Positions 36,370-47,941 of a stretch of 64,000 nt of DNA are shown here, piece after piece (within the stretch, counting starts at the first letter, position 1; each line of letters begins with the position of its first letter). The notes beneath the pieces are model-generated. The model did not search any database and was not told the origin of the DNA. It saw only the letters and a program-made list of their open reading frames with translations. Source of the DNA: Argentina anserina (taxonomy: Eukaryota; Streptophyta; Magnoliopsida; Rosales; Rosaceae). Position numbers and translations under genes: made by a program. The stretch covers positions 28,156,501-28,220,500 of the forward strand of contig NC_065874.1 in assembly GCF_933775445.1 (NCBI RefSeq), in the 5' to 3' direction.

Positions 36370-37040
36370 TGTTGGAAAAATGGTTTGGATAAACTATTTT
36401 AAATAAAATTTTAATTGATTAATTAAATTAAATTAAACTTAAAATTAATTAAAGATGAACATAGATTTGAGTTATCCATAATGAGGGCTACAAGATCATA
36501 TATTTGTTTGTGTAATTTGGTTAGTGGGTGAATAAGAAATTGTCACTCAAAGATGGCTACTTAGAATGAGGGAAATTGTTTGTCCCATATTGGAAAAGAG
36601 AAGTGTTGAAAAAACGTTATATAGAATCCATTGTTTATGGGTTGTAAAGTGTGTAAGCCCTCTTATACCCTCTCGCGCAGGCGCATGGGGATGCAAATCT
36701 CGGGTTGCAAGGAACTCATGTATGTTTGCGCGACCTGTGGACACGAATGCAACATTGAATTGGGGGTCATAACGCATATTCTTTTTGCATTTCCGAAAAT
36801 TCTTTTTGGATGTTTCACCTTCTCTTAATTGTTCAAATTCTGTAACAACAAGAATGTTATGGAGGAAATTTGTAACAAAAACGTTTTTGTATTCATTGAC
36901 TGTAACCTATGTATGTTACATTCTCTTTGAAATTCCAACAACCATCTTATTCATTGTTAATTGCAAATCAGCACTGTATAAATAACCATCATTATTTCAT
37001 TGTAAAATCATTCCAAACAAAATAAACTCTCCCTCTCCAC
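36370..37040 (+). repeat. Truncated 5' LTR of the copia element
   Basis: Matches the first two thirds of the 3' LTR (42367 onward), including GATGAACATAGATTTGAGTT, AATGAGGGCTACA and the CTGTAAC / TATGTATGTTACATTCTC region. Similarity stops after CTCTCCCTCTC at about 37038. Confidence 0.85.
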
Positions 37041-37043
37041 ATA

Positions 37044-38480
37044 GTGATAGAGTCTAACAAGCTTGTTTTATTCAAGAATGGAATGTTTATGAGTAAGAGC
37101 TATGTATCAGGCGGGATGATCAAAATGAATGTAATGACTATGATCAAGAAAATGAATGAAGCTTCTACTTCCACCTACATGAATGAGTCTTCCAATTTAT
37201 GGCATGGTAGACTAGGACATGTTAATTATGATACTTTACGAAAGTTAATTCACATGGAACACTTACCAAAATTCCAAATTGATTCAAAACATAAGTGTGA
37301 AACTTGTATATAGGCAAAACTAACTGGATCATCTTTCTAAAGTGTTGAAAGAAACAGTGAACCCCTTAATCTGATTCATATATATGTGTGTGATTTAATA
37401 TCAACGTTATCTAAAGGGAATAATAATACTTTATTACCTTCATAGATGATAGCATGAAATATTGCTATGTGTATTTGTTAAAAAGAAAAAGTTAGGCTAT
37501 AGAGAAATTCGTTATCTATAAAACTGAGGTTGAAAACCAACTCAATAGGAAAATTAATGCACTAAGAAGTGACCGATGAGGTGAGTGTGAATCGTCATTG
37601 GCTGAGATTTGTGCTCAGAATGAGATCATACATCAAAAGACTGCTCTATATTCACCACAATCCAATGGTGTAGCAGAACGCAAAAATCATACTTTAAAGA
37701 ATATGATAAATGCTATGCTACTCAATTCTGGGATGCCAGCCAACATGTGGGGAGACGCGATTCTCACGGAAAATTACCTTTTAAATAAGGTTCCCAAAAA
37801 GAACGAAGAGAAAACTCCATATAAACTATGGAAATGGAGAAAGTCATCCTACAAATACTTAAGAGTATGGAGATGTTTGGCAAATGTAAAAATTCATAAA
37901 CCTAAAAAGGTGAAGAATGAGCCTAAAACAGCTAATTGCATATTTATTGAATATGCACATAACAGTTCAGCTTATCGATTCCTAGTACATGATTTAAAAA
38001 TTGCTGAAATCCATAAGGATACGATAATGGAATCAAGAAATGCATCTTTCTTTGAAAATATATTTCCATGAAAATCTAGAGAGAAATCTAATTCTTCTAA
38101 ACGGGCACATAAAGACAACCAAGCTAAAAGTAATGATGTTCAAGATCAAGAATCTGAGTCAGAGTCCAAATCTGAGTCTGAGGCTGAGGTTGAACCTAGA
38201 CGAAGTAAAAGGGCAAGGACCGCAAAATCCTATGGACATGACTTCCTGTCAGATATGATTGAAGGTGATCCACGTACCTTCAAAGAGGCAGTAAACTCTA
38301 CGGATAGTCTTATGTGGAAATAAGCAATCAAAAGTGAGATTGACTCCATAATGCAAAATCACACTTGAAAATTAATGGATTTGCCACCTGATTGTAAGTC
38401 TTTAACTTCCAAAGTGAATTTTCAAAAAGAAGTTAAAAGCTGATAGGTCAATAGATAAGTACAAGGATAGACTTGTTATT
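37044..38480 (+). pseudogene. Copia pol relic: GAG-pre-integrase and integrase
   Basis: The open part 37044-37313 holds the GAG-pre-integrase signature and the start of the integrase zinc finger (HKCETCI), cut by a TAG directly after it. The integrase core is visible at 37598-38071 (SPQSNGVAERKNHTLKNMIN, SGMPANMWGDAILTENYLLN) but the catalytic part before it (37320-37595) is full of stops. A Ser/Glu-rich linker follows to about 38200, then the start of the reverse transcriptase domain with several stops. Confidence 0.85.
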
Positions 38481-38504
38481 AAAGGCTATAGACAAAAGGA
38501 GGGT

Positions 38505-39308
38505 TTGGATTATTTTGACACATATTCTCCTGTGACGAGAATAACCTCCATACGGATGGTAATTGCAATTACAGCATTGCGCAAACTTAAAGTACATCAA
38601 ATGGATGTAAAAATGACTTTCCTAAATGGAGATGTAGAAGAAGAAATCTATATGGAACAGCCGGAAGGTTTCTCTGCTCATTCTCAAAGTAAGAAGGTGT
38701 GCAAACTGGTGAAGTCAATATATAGCTTAACACAAGCACCAAAACAATGCCATGAGAAATTTGATAATACAATGATCACCAGTGGGTTCAGAATAAATGA
38801 AGGTGATAAGTCTGTGTATGTCAAAGACATTGAAAATGGATATGTCATACTATGTCTATATATGGATGATATGCTTATCGTTGGGAGCAATGATAAGATG
38901 ATCAAGTCCACTAAAGACATGTTGAATTCCAAGTTTGACATGAAAGACTTGGGACTTGCTGATGTCATTTTAGGATTTGAAATTATGAGAACATCAGAAG
39001 GGCTTGTGTTGAGTCAAATACACTATGTGGACAATATTCTTGGAAAATTTGACAAGGAAGGTTATGGAATTGTCAAAACTCCTGTAGATATGAATCTACA
39101 TTTATCTAAGAATAAAGGTGAAAGTGTTTCTCAATTAGAATATTCAAGAATAATTGAGAGTCTAATGTACTTAACAAGTTGTAGAAGACCAAATCTAGCT
39201 TATGCAGTTCATAAGCTAAGTAGGTACACGAGTAATCCTGGAGCCATGTATTGGCAAGCGATTAGAAAAGTACTCAAATACTTAAGGTATACTCATACCT
39301 ATGGGTTG
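38505..39308 (+). pseudogene. Copia reverse transcriptase relic with intact YMDD box
   Basis: An open run of 268 codons begins LDYFDTYSPVTRITSIRM and includes the polymerase motif YMDDMLIVGS, the KDLGLADVILG block and the YLTSCRRPNLAYAVHKLSRY block that precedes RNase H. It ends at 39309-39311 only because an inserted element supplies a TGA there; the frame continues as RNase H at 41285. Confidence 0.9.
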
Positions 39309-41279
39309 TGATAGAGCGTTAATTAAAACGTCTATAATAAACCCTGTAAAACATCATCGTTAGTGTAGAATAAGCAGGGATCGTTCAGTCCGAGAAATTG
39401 AAGGGAACTCTAAACTTTTAGTGTTAACAAATAATATGGGGTTTGAGATTGAATATTAACTACTAAAATAAAACCTAAATTACTATTTACATGATCGACT
39501 TCTCTTTAACAAATTTAAACCAAATTTACCATTACACCACATAATTACAAGTTCGAACCTATCATGCATTCTAATTTGACCAATTACATACTTTTTAGAC
39601 ACTAATATAATTAGAGCCTTAGGAGATCATCTAATCATGCAAGATTTAAATTAACATTTAGATTGACTTAAGACCTAATCTAAATTTGCATGCAATCGAA
39701 TTCAATAACACTTAGAGTAGAAATCAAACGAGATTACATTTAACCACTAAATTTTTGTTGGAGACATGTTTCATGTATGACTTCACCTACCATGGTTTCA
39801 CATGCAAATTTCCAGAATTTTTACCACTTTTAATCAACACAAACCGAACCTACTTAGGGCATAATTCAATTTGTATCAATATGGTTAATGAATCTATTAC
39901 TCAAACACAATCTTAAGGACTGCATCCAAGCACTAAATTCATATGCACATATATGAAAATTATCTAAAAGTATGAGAAAAATAATTAGAACACAACAATA
40001 GAAATACAAACTCATTAATTATAGGAAACCATCAATTCGACAAAGAACCAAAAATCCAATAAAACAATTTGAAAATTTCGATTCTAAATACAAAACAATA
40101 ATCCCACACAAACATCATACTACAATCTTCATAGACAACGTATTGTAGAAAATCAAAAACGAACAAACCCATGAAGAAGAGTTGTGAGAATCACACGTTG
40201 TAGGAACCTTGGAGGTGTGTCTTCAATGGTGATTTCGGTGGAGATGTAATTTGTATATGGGGGAGAATGGCTTGCTGTTTTGGTGAAGGATGTTTGAGGT
40301 AGTATTTTGGCAAAGGTTTAGCTCTTGAATGCAAATGAGAAGTGATCTTAGTTGAGAGGTGAATCCATGTATATATAGAGGAAAGAGTGAGAGTTTGGAC
40401 TTGCCTCTTTCTTCCTATAATAATATAATGTTTTATCTCCCTAAATCAAGCCATGTTTTATTTCCTAAATCATGCCATTTTTATTTCCTAAATCATGCCA
40501 TGTTTTATGACTTTAATGATCATATTCTATTTAATTGTTGCATGACTTGGCTCCATCTCTTTTTCTTTAATTATCTCTTCAATCCAATATGAAAATAAGA
40601 AAATAAAATCATAAGTAAGAAATAATTAGTTTCGAAACCTAACAAGGATTCCTAGTCAAACTAGGACTCTAGACCAATTATGCGTTTTAACTCAAAAATA
40701 TATCTAATACCGCCCAAGACTCTACTACGACTAAATGACTCAATAGTACAACAATAAAGGTTAAGCAAAGTACAAATTGAGATAAACATGTTAAGAACGT
40801 CGCACAAAGTGCTCATATTAATTTTCCTCTATTATTTTCTTCATTCTAGCTACACAATTTAATCTTTAAAATATGAAAATAATAAAAGACAAGTGAGTTA
40901 CGGAGTAGGAAATTACGATTCGGAAAGTTACGGAATAAAAGTTTCAGTTCAAATAGAATTTTCCCAAATGGTACGTTTCATAGTCTAAAAAGGATTCCTA
41001 ATGCAAATAGGATTCTCAAAATATCGTCAATGCGACCAAAACGTAGAAAGATGAAGACTCCTAATCCAACTAGGTTTCCTAGTCCTACAAAGATTTTTAC
41101 TTAAACTATGACTCTAGACCAATTCTGCGTTTTTAACTCATGTAAGCACAAAAATACATCCAATACCGCCTAAGACTCTTACTATGACTCAATGACTCAA
41201 TAGTACAACAATAAGGGCTAAGCAAAGTACAAATTGAGGTAAAAACATGTTAAGAACGTCGCACAAAGTGCTCCTATCA
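39309..41279. mobile_element. LTR-like insertion (1.97 kb) inside the copia pol gene
   Basis: Termini TGATAG and CTATCA are a perfect 6-base inverted pair starting with TG and ending with CA, and 5-base flanks GGTTG (39304-39308) and GGCTG (41280-41284) differ at one base. Removing the insert and one flank restores the copia reading frame across the join. TG...CA ends with 5-base duplication are the mark of LTR retrotransposons, and no internal coding region is present, so a solo LTR is the simplest reading. Near its right end two related copies of about 200 bases lie at about 40620-40820 and 41055-41279, each with GACTCTAGACCAATT.TGCGTTTT and GTTAAGAACGTCGCACAAAG. Confidence 0.75.
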
Positions 41280-41284
41280 GGCTG

Positions 41285-41812
41285 TTATTGAATAGTACAT
41301 CATACTCAGCTGTTATAGAAGAGTTCATCGATGCGAACTGGATATCTGACATGAAAGACTCAAAGTCTACTAGCGGATATGTATTTAAGCTAGGGGTGCA
41401 GTCGTGAACTGGAAGTTCTTAAAACAAACAATTATAACTAGATCCACAATGGAGCCTGAGTTTGTAGCACTAGACAAATGTGGGGAGGAAGCAGAATGGT
41501 TACGCCAGTTCATAGAGGACATTCCTAAATGGACAAAACATGTGTCTGCGATTGGTATACATTGTGATAATCAATAGACGATTAGCAAGGCACAGAGCAA
41601 GATGTATAATGGTAAGTTTAGACACATTCATCGAAGACATAATATTATTAGACAACTACTCTCAACCAGAGTTATCTCCATAGACTATGTAAAGTCTAAG
41701 GATAATATTGCTCATCCTTTAACCAAAAGGTTAAACAGATGGTTAGTTAAAAAATCATCGAAGGGAATGGAACTAAAGCCCATTGGAAATTAAAAATTAC
41801 TACAGTGGATAC
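41285..41812 (+). pseudogene. Copia RNase H relic and pol end
   Basis: Resumes the pol frame with [20 protein letters not shown] and [12 protein letters not shown], the start of RNase H, then decays through several frameshifts. RHIHRRHNIIRQL (about 41620) and the DNIAHPLTKRL tail (about 41700) in another frame mark the C-terminal part. The spacer 41813-42366 leads to the 3' LTR; GGGGAAT just before TGTTGG is a weak polypurine tract. Confidence 0.8.
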
Positions 41813-42366
41813 CCAACCTAAATCTTTCCTAGATGACTGGAGATCTCAAGATCTAGGTTCAAAATAGAAAACCAAACTGTGGAGATTAGTTCAGATCACT
41901 GTGGGGAGTTCCCCAAGTCCATTCCTATGATGAAAAACTGTGATAGCTGTAAGGATGAGGTTAAGCTAAACCTTTTAATGATTCTTATGCGTCGAGAAAC
42001 CAAGCGGAGTAATGCGGGTTACTCCTAATTAAGAGATCTCATATGTAAGAGAGAAGTGAGACCGTTTCTAGGAGAGTTAATGAGGGCGTAACTCTTATCA
42101 AATTACTTGCAGAACCAGACGTGTGTTCCCATGGCCAAAATATGCACAAAAATGAGAGAACCAAAGTGTATCAGGAAGACTCTTGTGTGAAGTATGACAT
42201 CATTTACACATTAACGAATAGTTCAAAGACATCGCATATACTATTTAGTTAGTAAAGTAAGCATACTTTCATAAGGGAAGGTTCAAAGGGTCAAACCTAC
42301 ATATCATATGCATGTTTCAACTGTAGAAATCTATCACAAAATTCTATCGAGTCATTTATGGGGAAT

Positions 42367-43350
42367 TGTTGGAAAAATGATTTGGATAAACCATTTAAAA
42401 CTATTTTTAATTAATTGATTAAATTAAGTTAGACTTAAAATTAATCAAAGATGAACATAGATTTGAGTTCTCCATAATGAGGGCTACACGATCATATGTT
42501 TGTTTGTGTATTTGGTTAGTGGGTGAATAAGAAATTGTCACTCAAAAATGACTACTTAGAATGAGGGAAGGTGTTTGTCCCACATTGAAAAAGAAAAGTG
42601 TTGAAAATGAGTTATATAGAATCCATTGTTTATGGGTTGTATAAAGTGTGTAAGCCTCCTTATACCATTTTGTGCACGCACATGGGGGTGCAAATCTCAT
42701 GTTGCAAGGAACTCGTGTATGCCTGCGCGACCTGCGGACACGAATGCAACATCGAATTGGGGGTCGGGACGCAGATTTTTTTTGCCTTTCCGAAAATTCC
42801 TTTTGGATGTTTCACATTCTCTTAACTGTTCAAATTCTGTAACAGCATGAATGTTATGGAGGAGATTTGTAATAGAAAACGTTTTTGTATTCATTGATTG
42901 TAACCTATGTATGTTACATTCTCTTTGAATTCCAACAACCATCTTATTCATTGCTGATTGTAAATCCTCATTGTATAAATAACCATGATCCTTTCATTGT
43001 AAAATCATTCCAAACACAATTAGCTCTCCCTCTCTCAAACTGTTAGCTTTTCTCTAGTGTTAGAAAGATGTACTTTTCGAGTTCATTGAGAGTTTTAGTT
43101 AGTAGTGCAACTTTTTAGAATTTTTTAGTCGTTATATCATGAGAGACAAACGCTAAGCATTCGTGCACCGATAGAGGAGGCGTAAACGTCTTAAGGACAG
43201 TGTGGTATCACACATGTCTCGACTAGTTCTTCGATCATCGATCGTTTGGTATTTTGGTTGAGTTCATATTAAATTTCTTTCATGTTGTGTTTCTGTTTTA
43301 TAATTCAATTTATTAAATTATATATGCAATATATCACTCATTTTCTAACA
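42367..43350 (+). repeat. 3' LTR of the copia element (984 bases)
   Basis: Full-length LTR from TGTTGGAAAAATGATTTGG to ATCACTCATTTTCTAACA. It shares its whole length with the solo LTR at 8206-9218, including the GATAGAGGAGGCGTAAACGT block and the terminal ATATATGCAATATATCA. Confidence 0.88.
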
Positions 43351-43466
43351 CTAACCTCTGTCGAGAGAGAGCAAAGGCCACAAGCTCCAGACTAAGAATG
43401 GAGAAAACCCGATCTTGAAGAGAACGAGAAGCAAGCAACACGAGGAGATGAAGCCTCACCGGGAGC

Positions 43467-43634
43467 CAGTGGCGGAACCTGAAAAATAATCTCGGAATGG
43501 CCAATTTTTTTGCCGGAGGGGTAATTTATACTAAACATATCACTAACTGTGTAATTAAAATCTAATTAAGGGGATAATTAATTTTCGCCTGAGGGGCCGT
43601 GGCCCTCTCTGGCCTCCAAAGAGATCCGCAACTG
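43467..43634. mobile_element. Short hAT-type MITE (168 bases)
   Basis: Perfect 8-base duplication CCGGGAGC at 43459-43466 and 43635-43642. Ends are CAGTGGCGGAACC and, as reverse complement of the right end, CAGTTGCGGATCT, an imperfect inverted repeat with the CAG start usual for hAT elements. It sits in GC-rich host sequence (possibly older retroelement) directly right of the copia element. Confidence 0.85.
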
Positions 43635-43642
43635 CCGGGAGC

Positions 43643-44960
43643 CAAGATCCCGGCAAACAAAACCCTAGATCTAGGGTTTGACGCCGCAAGAAAAGAGCAA
43701 GGAGAGCTCTCGTCATTCCGCTGAGAAAGTCAGCATTAGTTCCTTAATTCGAATTAGGACTTCATCCATTACTGTTTGTTGATAAATAGACAAGTAATTA
43801 GCTGACATAAGCTTCAATGAAAATCTGTAGTACTCTACAACCCTTACCTTTCTACATTACCACGCAGAGGAAAGCTTAACCATGCATATATATAGCCTGA
43901 TATTGCATATCATGAGAATGATACTTAATTACGAAGTTACTAGTCATATTTAGATGAAAATGACACTTCGTTTCCTTAAATAAACGGGTCATTTTGTATC
44001 TAGAAAAAATATAGTGTACATCCATACAAAAACTACGTATACCAAACCCAATAAGAATATGCCATTGCAAAACCCTCCCTTTAAACAACCATTGAAACTT
44101 AAACAATTCAGTTAGATGCTTTGTTCTAAAGCTTTAAACATTTATATTTTCTTTAGGTTTTATGTCACCTATAAATTAGCCAAAAAAAACTATGACAAGC
44201 TAACCAATGCAAATTTTGGCTCGGGCTTCTATTGTTTATGCATGCACATTAAGGAATTATATCTCAAACACCATAAAGCATTGAACATTATTCCAATAGT
44301 ACGTACATCTAGGAATTCTATATAAACAACAGCTAATCACATTATAAGACAATCTTCGTTGAACAATTGTCATAAAATGAATTTGTAGTAGCTACAGAAT
44401 TGAACACACCCAAGAAGTTTACATCTAACAATCTAGGTCGAAAATGTGGTCCTTTTGGGTTTCTAGCTTCCTCTAAACTCCACTAGAAACACACTAACTT
44501 TTCTTTTGTGACGAACTTTGATAATCATTAGTGCACGATAAATCATTTAATCATCCATGGAAAAAAGAAAGAAAAAAAAAGAAAGGAGAGATGATAACGA
44601 AGCCAGCACGACCAATCCCCATTAGCCATAAGATTACAAATAAAAAAGATATAAATTATAACAATGGTCGGTCGAGCAACGCAAAAACTACGACAATCAT
44701 TGAGGACCCCGCCACCGCAAAGGCGCGAAAGCTATCCATTGGCCGGTGAACGTGATTAAAATTCGTCCCATCGCCGTTCAGTCACCATTAGCCGTACACG
44801 TGGCGAGATGAGATGAAATTGGAGGCCCGCCTACTAGCTCACCCAGACAAGGACATGTGGCCGCCAATTGTACATGGTCTCTCGTTGAAATTCAGATGGT
44901 TACCGGCTGGTGACCACTTGTTCCGGTTGTGCAAAAGCCGTCAACTTTGTCTTGAGGGAA
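43643..44960. other. Intergenic region upstream of TIP1
   Basis: Rest of the GC-rich host sequence to about 43730, then AT-rich DNA. The last 400 bases, with GGCCACGTGGCGAG-like words around 44795, are the likely TIP promoter. No gene recognised. Confidence 0.4.
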
Positions 44961-44965
44961 CCCCC

Positions 44966-44975
44966 TTATATATAA
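44966..44975 (+). promoter_or_regulatory. TATA box of the TIP1 gene
   Basis: TTATATATAA lies about 100 bases upstream of the TIP start codon, at the distance expected for a strong plant TATA promoter with a leader of about 70 bases. Highly expressed aquaporin genes commonly have such a box. Confidence 0.65.
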
Positions 44976-45076
44976 CAGTCACTATGACACTAACCAAGGC
45001 ACTCGAGAAAGCAGAGAAAGTAAAGCATTTACTGGATTTGGATTCTGAAAGTTGAGCTTAGTCTAAATTTCTCAGA

Positions 45077-46072
45077 ATGCCGATCTCTAGTATTGCCGTG
45101 GGACACCCATCGGAGTTCGGAAGCGCCGACGCTCTTAGGGCAGCTCTTGCTGAGTTTATCTCCACCCTCATCTTTGTTTTCGCCGGCTCCGGTTCCGGTG
45201 TTGCTTTCGGTATGATCACCCTAATATGATGTCACAATTATTTGTGTTACGAAATGCATGTTATGTGGTCACATTGTCAATTTGAATTATAACATATACG
45301 ATAAGATTCAATTTACGACCTATTTATAATCTTGTATTTGTTTGGCAGCTGAGCTCACTGACAATGGATCAACCACACCCGCCGGCCTTATAGCCGCTGC
45401 CGTGGCACACGCCTTTGCTCTTTTCGTGGCGGTTTCCATTGCTGCAAACATCTCCGGCGGGCATGTTAACCCCGCTGTCACATTCGGTGCCTTCCTTGGA
45501 GGCAACATCACTCTCTTCAGGAGTATCTTGTACTGGATTGCCCAACTTCTCGGATCCGTTGTTGCTTGCTTGCTCCTCAAATTTGCAACCGGTGGAATGG
45601 TAAGCCACTAAATCACTGGCACTATAGATTCCAATTACTTAGCCCAAAAACCAAACTTTCCCTAACTTTGTTGACGATTTCTGTGATGCAGACCATCTCC
45701 GCTTTCTCCCTTTCCACTGGTGTTGGAGTATGGAACGCAGTAGTGTTCGAAATCGTGATGACCTTCGGTTTGGTCTACACCGTGTACGCAACCGCCATCG
45801 ACAAGAGGTCCGCCGGAAACATCAGCATCATTGCACCAATCGCCATTGGTTTCATTGTTGGTGCTAACATCTTGGCCGGTGGTGCTTTTGACGGTGCTTC
45901 AATGAACCCAGCAGTTTCCTTCGGACCCGCCGTCGTCAGCTGGTCGTGGGACAACCACTGGGTCTACTGGCTCGGCCCATTCCTCGGTGCCGGCATTGCT
46001 GCCCTCATCTACGACTTGATCTTCATCGCCCCAGCCACCCACGAGCCACTACCCACCACAGACTACGCCTAA
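45077..46072 (+). CDS. TIP1: Tonoplast intrinsic protein, TIP1 subfamily aquaporin
   Basis: Vacuolar-membrane channel of the MIP family, passing water and probably small solutes such as urea or hydrogen peroxide. Three coding exons: 45077-45209, 45349-45599 and 45692-46072; 765 bases, 254 residues. The start gives [20 protein letters not shown], the TIP1-type N-terminus. Six membrane segments can be traced. The two half-helix motifs are intact: [12 protein letters not shown] (Asn85-Pro86-Ala87) and [13 protein letters not shown] (Asn200-Pro201-Ala202). Val follows the second NPA where water-tight orthodox aquaporins carry Arg, and His65 lies in helix 2; together these are the TIP1 selectivity-filter signature. 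The tail TTDYA is short, as usual. All splice sites are canonical and no damage is visible, so the gene should be functional. Exact paralogue number (TIP1;1 to 1;3) was not assigned. Confidence 0.95.
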
Positions 46073-47941
46073 GCCACTGTCACGCTTCCACTCTCGATCA
46101 GTTCAAGTGATGGTGAAATCGGTTTTTGAATTTTAGTTCTTTTGTTTTCCCTTAGTGAAGTGGGTGGGTATTGTTGATGTTTGCATTTGGCTGTTGTTAA
46201 TTGTTGATTCCAATGAAACTTTGTATTGTTCTGTTTCTGTTCATCTTGTGCTCGAGTTTTTTAAAATTTTAGGTTGCAAATTAAGAAATGCATGTTCTGG
46301 AATTGAATAATGAAGGATAATTAGTCACCAAGTCAGTAAACTACAAGATAATAGGCTGGCTATGTCAACTAAAACCAACACCAACAAAAGGGCTATACCA
46401 CAAGTGTGACACATTTGGCCTTGGAATACAGACTGGCCTTTGGACCACTCTTAGATATATGCTAGCACCACATTCTAGCCATTATGTTCTACTCTACAAA
46501 AAAAATCGAATCACTAACTTAAAATGCGAGACAGAATGACACTCTTGAAATGTCATTATGTATGTGTTTGTTAACGACTACAACTTAGTTTTTTTGAAGT
46601 CCAAATTCAAAACCGCATAACTTCTTTTCTAACGGGAACAACAATGACATTCTGAAAGGTTCTTTAGGTACGGAGACTAAAATGTGAAGTAGCATTATGT
46701 GCAACACATCACTCTAGTTTGAGCAACTCAACTAGGAGTAAAAGAGTTGAGAGGAACATATACAGGAGCCCGATGATGGTGGCACTTCAGAAGTGCCAAA
46801 TCCCAGCTGTATAGAAAATCTGGTGATCAAGATTTCCCAACTTTCTCTATGTACATTTTGGCAGGGAGTCAATGTTGAGCACATGGATCACTCTTTAGCC
46901 ACCCTACCCTGCAACCAAAGGACACTATTTTTGCAGCTTAGACACAAGAGCAAGTTGGTCCTATACTCCTATACCTACTTCTACAATGTCAATAATTCAA
47001 AGCTTGGAGTGTAGACAATAAGAGGACAACAAAGATTGAAAGAGACAATGGATTTGGTACAGAGAAAAAGAGGGAACACTAAACTCTTAAAGCTTGTAAT
47101 ATTGAGGAAATGATAATTGAAATAGGTTGTAGTGATTCTTCTTCTATGCAAGTGTGTGGTGTGTATCAGCAGATATTTTACTAATGGACAAGTGTTTATA
47201 CTGTTATGAATCAAAGAGATTCCCATGCACCAGAAATGGCACGGTAAAGCAACCAGTAAGAGATAATGGTGAAGAACTTGAAGTGACAAGAGCTTATTCC
47301 CGACCGATAGAAAGAGTTGTCATCTTGCTAATAACCACGGCCCCTATCCAGTACGAGCAACAAAAGCCGGAGACTGATAATAAAAGTTAAGAGAAGGGGA
47401 AAATGCAGGTCAAGGGGTTGAAACTACAGTGTGTTCTTTACCATATAACATGTATAGGCAGTATAGCATGACTAACTACTTTTGCTTTGATCAGTAAACT
47501 AGAAGCTGTAGTGACTCCAGCACCAGATACAAAGCAATCTAGAAAACGAACGGTAAATCCAGCTACATGCTCAACTGCCTTAAACTCATTTCAAAGGACC
47601 TACAAAAGACCAAAAGACTGTTGTCTCGTAACAAATCTATTTCAGTCCTGCCGACTAACATTAGTTTCCAATGTTTAATATCATTGGTGATGTAGATCAA
47701 GTACATAAACCAATATTAACAAGATAGCATACAGGCATTATTGAATAACAGTGGTCAGACATCTATAATAGATTGGAGAGACAATATTAGACTCCAAACT
47801 CCAAAGTAGACGGGCAAATGGTGAATCATTGAATCAAGCAATAGATGCATACAAGAATTTTAATATAAAGCCATTGGCAAGCCCCCCTCTATATGCAGTA
47901 CATGGTCCTGAATACATTAGAAATTGGTGTCCTGAGATACT
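46073..47941. other. TIP1 3' UTR and spacer
   Basis: The first 200 bases are the TIP 3' UTR. The remainder separates two convergent genes. Short open frames at 46793-47014 and 47154-47390 have no conserved sequence I recognise. Confidence 0.4.

Larger units (their letters stand above)
36370..43350 (+). mobile_element. Degenerate Ty1/copia retrotransposon, internally deleted and interrupted
   Basis: Bounded by related LTRs starting TGTTGGAAAAATG at 36370 and 42367; flanks CTAAT (36365-36369) and CTAAC (43351-43355) look like a 5-base target duplication with one change. The 5' LTR stops at about 37040, where sequence jumps into the pol region, so the LTR's last third (about 310 bases), primer-binding site, gag and protease are lost. 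What remains, in order: GAG-pre-integrase with WHGRLGHVNYDTLRKL, part of integrase, reverse transcriptase with YMDD, then RNase H after an inserted element. Many stops and frameshifts break the frame. Non-functional; the visible divergence of the two LTRs suggests an old insertion. Confidence 0.88.

Noticed and set aside
44531..44749. Lys-rich frame upstream of TIP1
   Set aside because: Low complexity, no start context, lies in the promoter region.
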